Source of the DNA: Azospira inquinata
GTDB lineage: Bacteria; Pseudomonadota; Gammaproteobacteria; Burkholderiales; Rhodocyclaceae
Assembly (NCBI RefSeq): GCF_018905915.1
Contig: NZ_CP064782.1
Span: 1,054,001-1,118,000 of the forward strand
DNA: 64,000 nt
Reading direction: 5' to 3'
Shown: piece by piece, positions 7,873 through 16,188 of the stretch
Position numbering within the stretch: position 1 is the first letter of the stretch
Layout: each line of letters begins with the position of its first letter
Made by a program: the position numbers and the translations under genes
Notes under the pieces: model-generated
Seen by the model: the letters and a program-made list of their open reading frames with translations, nothing else
Told to the model about the DNA's origin: nothing
The model's database searches: none

Positions 7873-9393
7873 TCAAAAAGCGGGGGCACCGGCCCCGGGG
7901 ACCAGGCGCACCAGGGCGCTCCCCGGTTCTCCGGACGCCTGGAAGCGGATAATGGCTGCCCGCAAGGCGGCGGCACTGGCCCCATCCACCCCATAAAGGG
8001 AAACCACGCTGGAAGCCGGGGTAATCCGGGGCGGGGGCAGGAGCAAGACCCCCACCTTGATCCAGGAGGAAGGCCGCCGGGGAAACCAGTTATCGTAAAT
8101 GAAGGCGTAGCGCACCCCGTGGGCCGCCATGAGCTGGCCCATCCAGGCCCCATCCCGGGCCGTGCGGCGGTAATTGAGGGCCTCCCGGGAGCCTAGGCCC
8201 CACAGATCCAGCACATATTGTCCCGAGTTATAGGCCATCCATCCAAGGTCGTTCACCGCTACCGGGGACTTCAGAAAATCCCGGTTCAGCAGGCTCATCT
8301 GGTATTGCTGGTCGTGGATATTGCGGGCGGCAGCGGGGGTCAGCATGGTGCAGATGCGCAGCACGGGAAAAAACCAGAGCAGCACCATCACCATCAGGAC
8401 CGCCCAGACGGCCTGACCCTTGGGAAGCCGCTCCTGTTCCAGGAACCGCCCCACCATGAGGAAACCGTACATCAGGAAAAAGACCTCATAGCGGCCAAAC
8501 CAGCCATAGCGCCCGCCGGCCAGATACAGCAAGGCAGGACCAAGCAGGAGGAAAAAGACCTCCTCCGCCCGGCGCCGCACCAGAAGAAATATCGTGGCTC
8601 CCAGCAACAGGACCCAGTAGGGCCACAGGGCAAAAAGATTGGCCAGAGCATTGAGGCCCATGCCGCCCAGGGGATGGCCCTGGCCCAGGACGGACTTCAC
8701 CATGATGGAAGCGGGCAGATAGTCCAGACCCAGGGCCAACAAAAAGAGGGAAAAAGCCCCCAGCAAGGCGACGGAAGCGCCCAGGGAAACCAGGGACGCC
8801 TTACGCTGCCCCCGCCAGAAGGCATAGGCCAGGAGGGGCAGGGTAATGGCCCCATCCTCGTAGCGCACCAGGGGCAGCAGTACGGCCAGCCAGTAAAAGA
8901 GCGGTGGAGGCTGATCCCGGTCCCACAACGTCACCAGCCACACCACCAGAAAGACCTGGAGGGAATGTTCCAGGCCGGTAAAAACCAGTCCGTAGATATT
9001 CAGGAGATAAAGCAGGGCCAAGCTTAGGATGGCACTCCACCACCACTTCCAGAAGCGGGAGAAATAGCGAAAGAGCAGGAGGGCGGTACCGCCGCAGGCC
9101 AGGGTGTTGATAACCAAGGGCAGCCAGTCGAAATGGGGCAGCCGGGCCCAGGGGGCCAACAGAAAGGGCCACAGGATGCTGGAAGACGGCGCATCCACTT
9201 CCCCCGGATTCAGGCCGTAATGGCCCAGGTTCAGTTGTTTCGCCAGGGCCAGATGGATGTAGGGATCATCCAGGGTATAGAACATTCCCCCGCACTGGGC
9301 GTAGATCAGCCAACCCAGCCAGACTAGAGGCAGGGACAGCAACACGGCCCAGCCCAGGGAAACTTTGAGGGATGAAGAATGAGCGCCAAACAT
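7873..9393 (-). CDS. GT-C-fold polytopic membrane protein, probable lipid-linked sugar transferase
   Basis: The protein has 506 residues with a first membrane helix at about residues 12-30, then the loop motif TLDDPYIHLALA (Asp42-Asp43) and NPGEVDAPSSSILWPF. This combination is typical of GT-C glycosyltransferases such as arabinosyl/mannosyltransferase-like enzymes. About ten further hydrophobic segments follow, and a C-terminal periplasmic part. The start is ATG 9393. It is the first gene after the mshA terminator and overlaps or abuts the TMTC-like gene. The context suggests pilin or surface glycan modification; donor and acceptor are unknown. Confidence 0.65.
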   Translation of the reverse strand: MFGAHSSSLKVSLGWAVLLSLPLVWLGWLIYAQCGGMFYTLDDPYIHLALAKQLNLGHYGLNPGEVDAPSSSILWPFLLAPWARLPHFDWLPLVINTLACGGTALLLFRYFSRFWKWWWSAILSLALLYLLNIYGLVFTGLEHSLQVFLVVWLVTLWDRDQPPPLFYWLAVLLPLVRYEDGAITLPLLAYAFWRGQRKASLVSLGASVALLGAFSLFLLALGLDYLPASIMVKSVLGQGHPLGGMGLNALANLFALWPYWVLLLGATIFLLVRRRAEEVFFLLLGPALLYLAGGRYGWFGRYEVFFLMYGFLMVGRFLEQERLPKGQAVWAVLMVMVLLWFFPVLRICTMLTPAAARNIHDQQYQMSLLNRDFLKSPVAVNDLGWMAYNSGQYVLDLWGLGSREALNYRRTARDGAWMGQLMAAHGVRYAFIYDNWFPRRPSSWIKVGVLLLPPPRITPASSVVSLYGVDGASAAALRAAIIRFQASGEPGSALVRLVPGAGAPAF

Positions 9394-9438
9394 GGGCAGA
9401 AACCCGCTCCCTTTCAGGGAAATTCAAATCCAATCCAG

Positions 9439-9475
9439 CCAACAAAAAACGGCCCCAAGGGCCGCTTTTTGTTGG
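9439..9475 (-). terminator. Rho-independent terminator after mshA
   Basis: A GC-rich stem (GCGGCCC paired with GGGCCGT) flanked by A and T runs gives a near-symmetric, bidirectional terminator 13 bases past the mshA stop. It would separate high expression of the major pilin from the downstream GT-C and minor-pilin genes on the same strand. Confidence 0.85.
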
Positions 9476-9487
9476 TTCGGAAACGCC

Positions 9488-9946
9488 CTAGCAACCGGAA
9501 GACGTAATGGTGTAGGTGGGTTGGGTGCCAGCAGCAGTAGGCGCCGTATAGCTGATATTGCAATTGGCTTGGGCCGTACCCCCCGTACCGTAGGACAGGG
9601 TATTGGTGCTCACCACAAAATTCCCTGTGCTGGTGGTATCCAGCTGGGCAGCCTTGACCAGTTCGGTCAGGCTGGTGGCATAGCCGTAAGAGGTGCTGAC
9701 AGAAGTAGCCGCATCAATAGCCACAGCCGTAGCCGTGGTGGAAGCCGTAGCACCCGCCAAAGCCGCCTTGCCGTACACCATGTTATTGGCGCCTTGCAGG
9801 GCCCCTTGGGCGCCCTTGACCACCGCCACCCGGGCATCCTTGCCGAAGTCAATGAACTTGGGCAGGGCCGTGGCGGCCAAAATCCCCAGAATCACAATCA
9901 CCACGATCAATTCGATCAGGGTGAAGCCCGCTTCTTTGTATTTCAT
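9488..9946 (-). CDS. mshA: MSHA-type major pilin MshA
   Basis: This 152-residue type IV prepilin has a 7-residue leader and the site EAG|FTLIELIVVIVILG (Gly7, Phe8, Glu12). The mature domain is Ser/Thr-rich (for example DTTSTG and TASTTATA) and ends in a Cys-bounded loop (CNISYT...SSGC), the usual D-loop disulfide. A good AGGAG ribosome site precedes ATG 9946 and a strong terminator follows, as expected for the most abundant subunit. It assembles into the pilus fibre after cleavage and N-methylation by prepilin peptidase. mshA versus mshB is assigned from position and terminator. Confidence 0.85.
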   Translation of the reverse strand: MKYKEAGFTLIELIVVIVILGILAATALPKFIDFGKDARVAVVKGAQGALQGANNMVYGKAALAGATASTTATAVAIDAATSVSTSYGYATSLTELVKAAQLDTTSTGNFVVSTNTLSYGTGGTAQANCNISYTAPTAAGTQPTYTITSSGC

Positions 9947-9987
9947 CTTTTTCTCCTAAAACAAAACCAAAAATTCAAAAACACGAA

Positions 9988-10521
9988 TTAGATACAAGGC
10001 GACGTGGTGCTCGGCAGAGTCACCACGGGAGCCACCACCACATTGCTCGCCACGGTGGCGGCTTGATAGGTGAATTGGCAGGTGGAACCCGTGGCCCCAG
10101 GCACGGCAATAGTCAGGGTGTTCCCGGCAGCAGTACCACCGCCAGAAATCACGTAATCCACCCCGGTGCCCACGGAATTACCGCCCGCCACGCCGGCAGC
10201 CGCCAGAATCCCGGCGGAATCGGCGGTGGGATACTGGGCGATACCGGTGACGCTGGTCCCTTCCATATTGATAGAGATGGCGGTACCACTATCCGCCGGG
10301 CAGGCCGTTCCGGTGCTGGTGCCCGCCTGGGTCAGGCAGGTAGCGTGATAAAGGCTGGAAGCTGCCCGCACCGCAGCAACAGCGCCTTGCAGCTTGGCGT
10401 AGCGGGCCTGTTCTTGCAGGTTCACGAAGCGGGGCAAGGCCACCGCCGCCAGAATCCCCAGGATGATGATGACCACCACCAGTTCGATCAGGGTAAAACC
10501 CTGTTGCTTGTTCCGTTTCAT
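9988..10521 (-). CDS. mshB: MSHA pilin-like protein MshB
   Basis: The protein has 177 residues, a leader of 8 residues and the processing site [17 protein letters not shown] (Gly8, Glu13). The N-terminal helix continues into [20 protein letters not shown], very like MshA, and there is a C-terminal Cys pair (TCQF...SPCI). A GGGAG site lies ahead of ATG 10521. It sits between the mshF position and mshA, matching mshB in the canonical operon. It is a structural or minor subunit of the MSHA-type pilus. Which of this gene and the next is the major pilin can only be shown by expression. Confidence 0.83.
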   Translation of the reverse strand: MKRNKQQGFTLIELVVVIIILGILAAVALPRFVNLQEQARYAKLQGAVAAVRAASSLYHATCLTQAGTSTGTACPADSGTAISINMEGTSVTGIAQYPTADSAGILAAAGVAGGNSVGTGVDYVISGGGTAAGNTLTIAVPGATGSTCQFTYQAATVASNVVVAPVVTLPSTTSPCI

Positions 10522-10559
10522 GCTGTCACTCCCTTTTTATTACCGTGCGCTCGATTCTG

Positions 10560-11126
10560 TCAGCTGCGATGCACCCGCTTTAACCAAGCGCAGGCGCAAT
10601 CCCCCGCAATGCCGATGCCGTTGAAGCCCCGTCTAGCCGAGCCCCCCGAATCATATAGAACTATTTGGAACTCTACGACATTCCTTTTGTCCCCGTCCAT
10701 GAAAAAGTTGTCGTGAAATCGGGGTAAATAGACGATTTTTAAATTTTTAACATCAAAAAACCAACTTCCCGGCGCCCCCGTTCCCGGGCCCAGCCAGGCA
10801 CCGCTATAACCAGGTATCCGCGCCTGGAGATGAAGAAAAGGATTTTCCCCAGCCAGGCGCACCACACCGCCCTCCCCCTCCCCCACCATGCGGGTAGCCG
10901 CCGCGGCCCACAGACCGGCTTGCAGGGAATCCAGGGCAGAGGAAACCGCCGCCCGCTCCGCCGCCTCCTGAACGTCTCGCAGCCGCACCAGGAAAGCCAC
11001 AGAGAGGATGCCGATCAGGGCAATCACCAACATCAGTTCCAGGAGGGTAAAGCCCTTGGCCCGGGCCTTTCCGCCCCCGCCCCCCCTCCGGCAGGCGGGG
11101 GGCAGAAAAAGATCAATGTTTGCCAA
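10560..11126 (-). CDS. mshF: Pseudopilin in the MshF position
   Basis: A 188-residue frame starts with TTG 11126 inside the 3' end of mshG (14 bp overlap) and carries a prepilin site AKG|FTLLELMLVIALIG (Gly25, Glu30). The leader has a Gly run before the processing site. The C-terminal half has no recognised fold and includes a CAC pair near the end. It occupies the place of mshF between mshG and mshB. MshF proteins are poorly conserved, so the symbol rests on order alone. It probably acts as a minor pilin. Confidence 0.65.
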   Translation of the reverse strand: MANIDLFLPPACRRGGGGGKARAKGFTLLELMLVIALIGILSVAFLVRLRDVQEAAERAAVSSALDSLQAGLWAAAATRMVGEGEGGVVRLAGENPFLHLQARIPGYSGAWLGPGTGAPGSWFFDVKNLKIVYLPRFHDNFFMDGDKRNVVEFQIVLYDSGGSARRGFNGIGIAGDCACAWLKRVHRS

Positions 11127-12354
11127 GGGCCACCCGACCCAGGTCCCAGATGGGCAGGAAAATCCCCAGGGCCAGAATGAGCACCAGCACGCCGAGACAG
11201 ACGATCAGGATGGGTTCGATCTGCTGGGAAAGGTTTTTCAGGTCGTATTCCACTTCCCGCTGATACATTTCCGCCACTTCCTGCATCATGTCATCCAGGG
11301 CGCCGGATTCTTCCCCCACGGCCACCATTTGCAGCACCACCGGGGTAAATACCTTGGCGTTGGCTGCCGTGCGCAGCACCGATTCCCCCCGTTCGATGCC
11401 CTCCCGCATTTTCTCGATTTTGTCCGCCACATAGACGTTGTCCACCGTCTGGGCCACCGTACTCATGGCCTGGATCACGGGCACACCGCTACGGGTAGCC
11501 AGGGCGAAACTGCGGGCAAAGCGGGCCAGGGTGGCCCGCAGGATAATTTTTCCCGCAATGGGGAAAGAGAGTTTCCATTTATCCCAGCCGTAATGGCCCG
11601 AGGGAGTGCGAATCCAGGAGCGAAAGGCAAAGGCTGTCCCCACGGCCCCGGCCAACATCAACAGGCCGTTACTCCGAACAAAATCGGAAAAGCCGATGAG
11701 AATCCGGGTCATAAGGGGCAACTGGGCATGGAATCCCTTGAATACCGTGGCGAAAGCCGGAATCACCCAGACATTGACCACCGCCAGGGCGATGATCATG
11801 GCGGTGACCACAAAAATGGGATAGCGCAGGGCGGATTTCACCTGATTGCGCATGAATTGCTCAAATTCCAGGTGATAGAAGAGGCGGAGGAACACTTCTT
11901 CCAGGCGCCCGGTCATTTCTCCCACCCGGATCATGGCCAGATAGAAAGGGGCGAACACCTCCGGATGGCGGGCCAGGGAGGCGGCCAGTTCACGCCCCGA
12001 ATCCAGGCTTTCCCGCACATCCTGCAAGACCTTGCGCAGGGCCTGACTGCTGGAGGATTCCTGCAAGCCCGCCAGGGCCCGCATGATAGGCACCCCGGCC
12101 TTGAGCAGGGCGTGAATCTGGCGGCTAAACAGGAGAATGTCCTCGTGGCGGACCTTTTCCTTGAAAAAGGACAGGCCGCTCAGCACCGACCCGCCGGCCG
12201 CGCTTTTGCCCCCCACCTTCGCGGGTTTGATTTCCAGGGGCCGCAGCCCCTGGCCGAAGAGATTGTCGGCAGCCGCCGCCGAGGTAGTGGCTTCCACCAT
12301 CCCGGTGACCAGCACCCCTTGAGGGTTGCGGCAGCGATAGGCAAAGAGGGCCAT
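11113..12354 (-). CDS. mshG: MSHA biogenesis protein MshG, inner-membrane platform (GspF/PilC family)
   Basis: The 413-residue length is normal for GspF/PilC platform proteins. Two repeated T2SF domains are visible (residues about 75-195 and 275-400), each with the hallmark pattern of SLARHPEVFAPFY...GE.TGRLEEVF and GEESGALDDMMQEVA. Membrane helices lie near residues 175-195, 220-245 and 380-400. It anchors the assembly ATPase MshE to the inner membrane and organises pilin polymerisation. The start is 3 bp after the mshE stop, so the two are cotranscribed and probably translationally coupled. Confidence 0.93.
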   Translation of the reverse strand: MALFAYRCRNPQGVLVTGMVEATTSAAAADNLFGQGLRPLEIKPAKVGGKSAAGGSVLSGLSFFKEKVRHEDILLFSRQIHALLKAGVPIMRALAGLQESSSSQALRKVLQDVRESLDSGRELAASLARHPEVFAPFYLAMIRVGEMTGRLEEVFLRLFYHLEFEQFMRNQVKSALRYPIFVVTAMIIALAVVNVWVIPAFATVFKGFHAQLPLMTRILIGFSDFVRSNGLLMLAGAVGTAFAFRSWIRTPSGHYGWDKWKLSFPIAGKIILRATLARFARSFALATRSGVPVIQAMSTVAQTVDNVYVADKIEKMREGIERGESVLRTAANAKVFTPVVLQMVAVGEESGALDDMMQEVAEMYQREVEYDLKNLSQQIEPILIVCLGVLVLILALGIFLPIWDLGRVALGKH

Positions 12355-12357
12355 GGC

Positions 12358-14070
12358 TTAGCCTTCTTCCTCGGTCTGGCTGGCCACCCGCATGGCTTCT
12401 TCCACCGTGGTGCGTCCCAGGGTAGCCAGGCGCACCGCATCGCTGCGCAGGGTCTGGCCGGACATCTGCCGCCGACCGGCCTGCATGAACAGGGCCGGTT
12501 CTCCCTGATTCACCGCTTCCACCATTTCGTTGGTCATTTCCAGCATTTCCCAGATGCCGGTCCGGCTCTGGTAGCCCGTGTTGCTGCAATGGGGACAGCC
12601 CTTGCCTTTGACGAAGTGGTATTGATCCACCCGATCCCCCAGCTCATAGCGCAACCATTCCCGCTCATGGGCTTCCAGTTCGTGGGGCGCCCGGCAGGAT
12701 TCGCAGACCACCCGCACCAGCCGCTGGGCCAATACTAGGTGGAGGGAGAGGGCCACCATGTAGCGGGGCACCCCCATGTCCAACAGGCGGATAGGCGTGG
12801 ACAGGGCATCATTGGTGTGCAGGGTAGATAGCACCAAGTGGCCCGTCATGGACGCCCGCATACCGATTTCCGCCGTCTGCTGGTCCCGCATTTCCCCCAC
12901 CAGAATAATGTCCGGATCCTGGCGCAGGGCGGTGCGCAGCACCCGCTCGAAGGACAGGTCGATTTTTTCATGGACCTGGACCTGGTTAATGCCCGGCAGC
13001 CGGTATTCCACCGGGTCTTCCACGGTAATGATCTTTTTTTCCGTGGTATTCAGCTCGGACAGGGCCGCATAGAGGGTGGTGGTCTTACCGCTCCCCGTGG
13101 GGCCGGTCACCAGCACAATGCCGCTGGGCCGGTGAATGGCGTTGCGCAACCGGTTGAGCATGTGGTCCGGCATATTCATGTGGTCCAGGCCAAGAATGCC
13201 GCCGGACTGGCTGAGCAGCCGCATCACCACCGATTCCCCGTACTGGGTCGGCATGGTGGAAATCCGCACGTCCACCGGGCTGTTGCGCACCTTAATAACA
13301 AAGCGGCCATCCTGGGGCAGACGCTTTTCCGAAATATCCAGGCCGGACATGAGCTTCAGGCGCAGGGCCACGGCGGTGGCAATTTTCGGGTCCGCGTCGG
13401 TCTGGATGTGGAGAATGCCGTCGATACGGAAGCGAATGCGCAGGGAGCTTTCCTGGGGCTCGATGTGAATGTCCGAGGCCCGGGTGCGCATGGCTTCTTC
13501 AAACACGGTCTGGAGCAGCTTCACCACCGGGGCGTCTTCCGCCCCCGGGGTGAGACCCAGCAATTCGCCGAATTCGATGGGGGCATCCCCCAGCTCCGCC
13601 TTCAGTTCCTTGGCCAGGCCGGAGATTTCCTCCGTACGCCGGTAAATGCGGTCAATGGTGGCCAGCAGGTCCGTTTCCGTCACCACCGCCAGTTCAATGC
13701 CCCGCCGCACAATCCGGGTAATTTCGTCGTAGGCCAGAAGGTCCGTGGGATCCACCAGCCCCACCAGTAGGGTATCGCCCCGGTCTTCCAGGGGAATGGC
13801 GCGGAAACGCCGGGCCTGGGCTTCCGGCAACAGCTTGGTGAGCGCCCCGGCCGGGGTATAGGTGTGCAGATCCACAAAAGGAATGCGCAGCTGGCGGGCC
13901 AGGGCCTGGGAAATCTGCTCTTCGCTGACAAAACCGCTATCGACGAAAATGCGCCCCAGCTTGCGACCGCTCCGTTTCTGCTCTTCCAGGGCTGATTTCA
14001 ACTGCTCATCGCTGAGCAGACCCTGCTGAATCAGCAAATCTCCCAAACGGATTTTTTCCGGCCGCGCCAT
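12358..14070 (-). CDS. mshE: MSHA pilus assembly ATPase MshE with c-di-GMP-binding N-domain (GspE/PilB family)
   Basis: The protein has 570 residues. Residues 8-31 and 37-60 form two copies of the MshEN motif (RLGDLLIQQGLL... ending Gln31; KLGRIFVDSGFV... ending Gln60), known from Vibrio MshE to bind c-di-GMP. The C-terminal ATPase has Walker A GPTGSGKTT (residues 323-331), an Asp box, Walker B (DPDIILVGEMRD) and a CxxC...CxxC zinc site (CESC, CPHC). It powers pilus extension from the cytoplasmic face and is first in the msh operon, with a GGAG ribosome site ahead of ATG 14070. Confidence 0.95.
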   Translation of the reverse strand: MARPEKIRLGDLLIQQGLLSDEQLKSALEEQKRSGRKLGRIFVDSGFVSEEQISQALARQLRIPFVDLHTYTPAGALTKLLPEAQARRFRAIPLEDRGDTLLVGLVDPTDLLAYDEITRIVRRGIELAVVTETDLLATIDRIYRRTEEISGLAKELKAELGDAPIEFGELLGLTPGAEDAPVVKLLQTVFEEAMRTRASDIHIEPQESSLRIRFRIDGILHIQTDADPKIATAVALRLKLMSGLDISEKRLPQDGRFVIKVRNSPVDVRISTMPTQYGESVVMRLLSQSGGILGLDHMNMPDHMLNRLRNAIHRPSGIVLVTGPTGSGKTTTLYAALSELNTTEKKIITVEDPVEYRLPGINQVQVHEKIDLSFERVLRTALRQDPDIILVGEMRDQQTAEIGMRASMTGHLVLSTLHTNDALSTPIRLLDMGVPRYMVALSLHLVLAQRLVRVVCESCRAPHELEAHEREWLRYELGDRVDQYHFVKGKGCPHCSNTGYQSRTGIWEMLEMTNEMVEAVNQGEPALFMQAGRRQMSGQTLRSDAVRLATLGRTTVEEAMRVASQTEEEG

Positions 14071-14095
14071 AACAACTCCAATTCACCTTAAAATA

Positions 14096-14143
14096 GTGGC
14101 GTAATTTTATGAACTATAGCGCCTTTTTAATTTCTAACGCCAC
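14096..14143. promoter_or_regulatory. Inverted repeat between divergent mshE and trmL
   Basis: GTGGCGT (14096-14102) and ACGCCAC (14137-14143) are perfect 7-bp inverted half-sites about 41 bp apart centre to centre, in an AT-rich 85-bp gap between divergently read genes. A two-site operator is possible; no -35/-10 pair is convincing enough to name. Confidence 0.35.
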
Positions 14144-14155
14144 TTTGTCGAGCCC

Positions 14156-14620
14156 ATGATCGCCATCGTTCTTTATTGCCCGGAGATTCCCCCCAACACG
14201 GGCAACATTATCCGGCTCTGCGCCAATACGGGCTGTGAATTACATCTCATTGAACCCCTGGGCTTCGCCCTGGATGACAAGCACATGCGCCGAGCCGGGC
14301 TGGATTACCATGAGTACGCCAGCATGAAGCTCCATTCTTCCTGGGAAGTCTGCCGGGCAGCCCTGGCCGGACGCCGCTTTTTTGCCGTCACCACCAAAGG
14401 CGGGCAACGCCACGATCAGCCCCATTTTACGGACCAGGACGTTTTTCTCTTCGGTCAGGAAACCCGGGGCCTGCCCCCGGAAATCATGGCCCAGTTTCCC
14501 GAGGAGCAACGGCTGCGGCTGCCCATGCGGCCGGGGCAGCGCAGCATGAACCTATCCAATGCGGCGGCCGTCATGGCCTTTACCGCCTGGGGTCAGTTGG
14601 GCTATCCGGGAGGCGTCTAA
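14156..14620 (+). CDS. trmL: tRNA (cytidine/uridine-34 2'-O)-methyltransferase TrmL
   Basis: This 154-residue protein is full length for TrmL/YibK, the small SPOUT-fold enzyme that 2'-O-methylates the wobble base of tRNA-Leu using S-adenosylmethionine. The start matches the family (MIAIVLYCPEIPPNTGNIIR) and the knotted SAM site is intact (FGQETRGLP, then LPMRPGQRSMNLSNA). It works as a cytoplasmic dimer. It is divergent from mshE and convergent with gpsA, which is common in betaproteobacteria. It is read alone. Confidence 0.95.
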   Translation: MIAIVLYCPEIPPNTGNIIRLCANTGCELHLIEPLGFALDDKHMRRAGLDYHEYASMKLHSSWEVCRAALAGRRFFAVTTKGGQRHDQPHFTDQDVFLFGQETRGLPPEIMAQFPEEQRLRLPMRPGQRSMNLSNAAAVMAFTAWGQLGYPGGV

Positions 14621-14632
14621 AGGGCGCCCCCT

Positions 14633-15619
14633 TTACAGGCCTTCCAGCTTGGGATCCCGGGCCAGGAGCTGTTCCACCGCCAGGGCCGCCGACAGGCCCC
14701 GGTGCAGCACCCCATCCACGGCCTGGGTAATGGGCATGTCGATACCCAGGCGGGTAGCCAGCCCGGCCACTTCCCGGGCCGTATTCACCCCTTCCGCCAC
14801 ATGGCCCAGGTCCGCCAGGATTTGCTCCAGGGTCTTGCCCTGGCCCAGGGCCAAGCCCACCCGGCGATTGCGGGACAAATCCCCGGTGCAGGTGAGAATC
14901 AAATCCCCCATGCCCGCCAGGCCCATCAAGGTTTCCCGGCGCCCCCCCATGGCCAGACCCAGGCGGGCGATTTCCGCCAGCCCCCGGGTAACCAGGGCGG
15001 CCCGGGCATTGAGGCCCAGGCCCAGACCGTCCGCAATGCCGGTGGCGATGGCCAGGACGTTTTTCACCGCACCGCCGATTTCCACCCCCACCACATCATC
15101 ATTGGCATAGAGCCGCAGACGGGGAGAATGGAGGGCCAGGACGGAACGTTTGGCGAAGTCCAGATTGGTGGAGGCCAGGGTTACCGCCGTGGGCATGCCC
15201 CGGGCCACCTCATCCGCAAAACTGGGGCCGGAGAGGGCGCCGCAGCAGCGCCCTTCCCCCAGCACCTGGGCCACTACCTGATGGGGCAGGAGTGCCGTTC
15301 CCGCTTCCAGCCCCTTGCAGGCCCAGAGCAGGGGCGCCTCCGAGAGGGGTGCCAGACGGCTCAGGGTGGGCCGTAGGCCCGCCGTGGGGGTGGCGATCAA
15401 CAACAAATCCGCCCCCGCCACCGCCGCTTCAAAATCGTCCCCCACCTGAATGCTGTCCGGCAGGGCCACTCCGGGCAGATAGCGCTCGTTGCGCCGGGTC
15501 CGGGCCATTTCGGCCACCTGATCGGTTTCCCGGCTCCACAGCCGGACCCCATGGGCCGGCGCGAAGGCAATGGCCAGGGCCGTGCCCCAGGCGCCGGCCC
15601 CCAGTACCGCAAGATTCAT
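14633..15619 (-). CDS. gpsA: Glycerol-3-phosphate dehydrogenase [NAD(P)+] GpsA
   Basis: The start is set at ATG 15619 (328 residues), because the family begins [16 protein letters not shown] with the dinucleotide-binding glycines. The frame is open to 15649 but that part falls in a terminator. The catalytic-domain motif [14 protein letters not shown] near residue 180 holds the conserved Lys. The enzyme reduces dihydroxyacetone phosphate to sn-glycerol-3-phosphate for phospholipid synthesis in the cytosol. It lies downstream of secB and the SH3-domain gene in a common betaproteobacterial order, but a hairpin separates it from them. Confidence 0.95.
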   Translation of the reverse strand: MNLAVLGAGAWGTALAIAFAPAHGVRLWSRETDQVAEMARTRRNERYLPGVALPDSIQVGDDFEAAVAGADLLLIATPTAGLRPTLSRLAPLSEAPLLWACKGLEAGTALLPHQVVAQVLGEGRCCGALSGPSFADEVARGMPTAVTLASTNLDFAKRSVLALHSPRLRLYANDDVVGVEIGGAVKNVLAIATGIADGLGLGLNARAALVTRGLAEIARLGLAMGGRRETLMGLAGMGDLILTCTGDLSRNRRVGLALGQGKTLEQILADLGHVAEGVNTAREVAGLATRLGIDMPITQAVDGVLHRGLSAALAVEQLLARDPKLEGL

Positions 15620-15640
15620 GATGTTTTTGCTTTTCCAGAC

Positions 15641-15672
15641 AAAAGACAAAGGGCGGTCAACACTGACCGCCC
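15641..15672 (-). terminator. Rho-independent terminator before gpsA
   Basis: A perfect 9-bp stem (GGGCGGTCA / TGACCGCCC, 4-base loop) is followed on the minus strand by TTTGTCTTTT. It lies between the SH3-domain gene and gpsA, so gpsA probably depends on readthrough or on its own promoter. Confidence 0.75.
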
Positions 15673-15703
15673 ACCGGTTTCGGGACCTATCGTCCCGCGG
15701 TTC

Positions 15704-16168
15704 CTAGAGGCCCCAGACCTGATTGTCCCGCACATAGCCGGTGGTCCCGTCCCGATGCTTGACCTGGGCCCAGCCCGGCGGCCCCACCTGCACCAGTTCC
15801 AGGGCCACCCCCTTGGCGGCGCTGAAGGCGACGGGGGCATTGGCATCGGCGGACTGGCGAATCTGGGCGGTATCGGCCGTAACCTGCACCGTGCGCCGTT
15901 CCACCAGTTCGTTTTTGGCAATCCAGCAGAGGCCTCCGTCCCGGTCCCGCACCTTGACCCAGGCTTCCAGGCTCACCACCACTTCCACCGGGGTATAGCG
16001 GCGAATCAGGTAGAGCTTTTTGGCCTTGGAGGAAGGGGCGTCGTAAAGGATGGCAGCCTCTCCGGAGGCCGGTTCCACGGAGCGGAAATCCGCCGCCCAG
16101 GCGGCGACGGCCCACAGTCCGCCCAACCCCAGGAGCAACAGGCGGCGCCAGGAAAGGTATGGGACCAT
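15704..16168 (-). CDS. Secreted SH3-domain protein
   Basis: About 154 residues from ATG 16168, chosen because the GGAGG site sits about 8 bases ahead of it and too close to the upstream ATG at 16174. A signal peptide (residues 1-26, ending WAVAAWAA) leads into two bacterial SH3-like repeats: residues about 30-85 (YDAPSSKAKKLYLIRR, VKVRDRDGGLCWI) and 92-150 (IRQSADANAPV, WAQVKHRDGTTGYV). Such proteins usually bind peptidoglycan or act in the periplasm. No catalytic domain is seen and the specific role is unknown. The gene is 20 bp downstream of secB. Confidence 0.8.
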   Translation of the reverse strand: MVPYLSWRRLLLLGLGGLWAVAAWAADFRSVEPASGEAAILYDAPSSKAKKLYLIRRYTPVEVVVSLEAWVKVRDRDGGLCWIAKNELVERRTVQVTADTAQIRQSADANAPVAFSAAKGVALELVQVGPPGWAQVKHRDGTTGYVRDNQVWGL

Positions 16169-16188
16169 GGTCATTTCCTCCCCAAAAC

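Noticed and set aside
9488..14070. Reading the pilus genes as a type II secretion system or a type IVa twitching pilus
   Set aside because: The gene order, MshEN domain and presence of mshO, mshP and mshQ fit the MSHA type; no secretin or pilT is present in the window.
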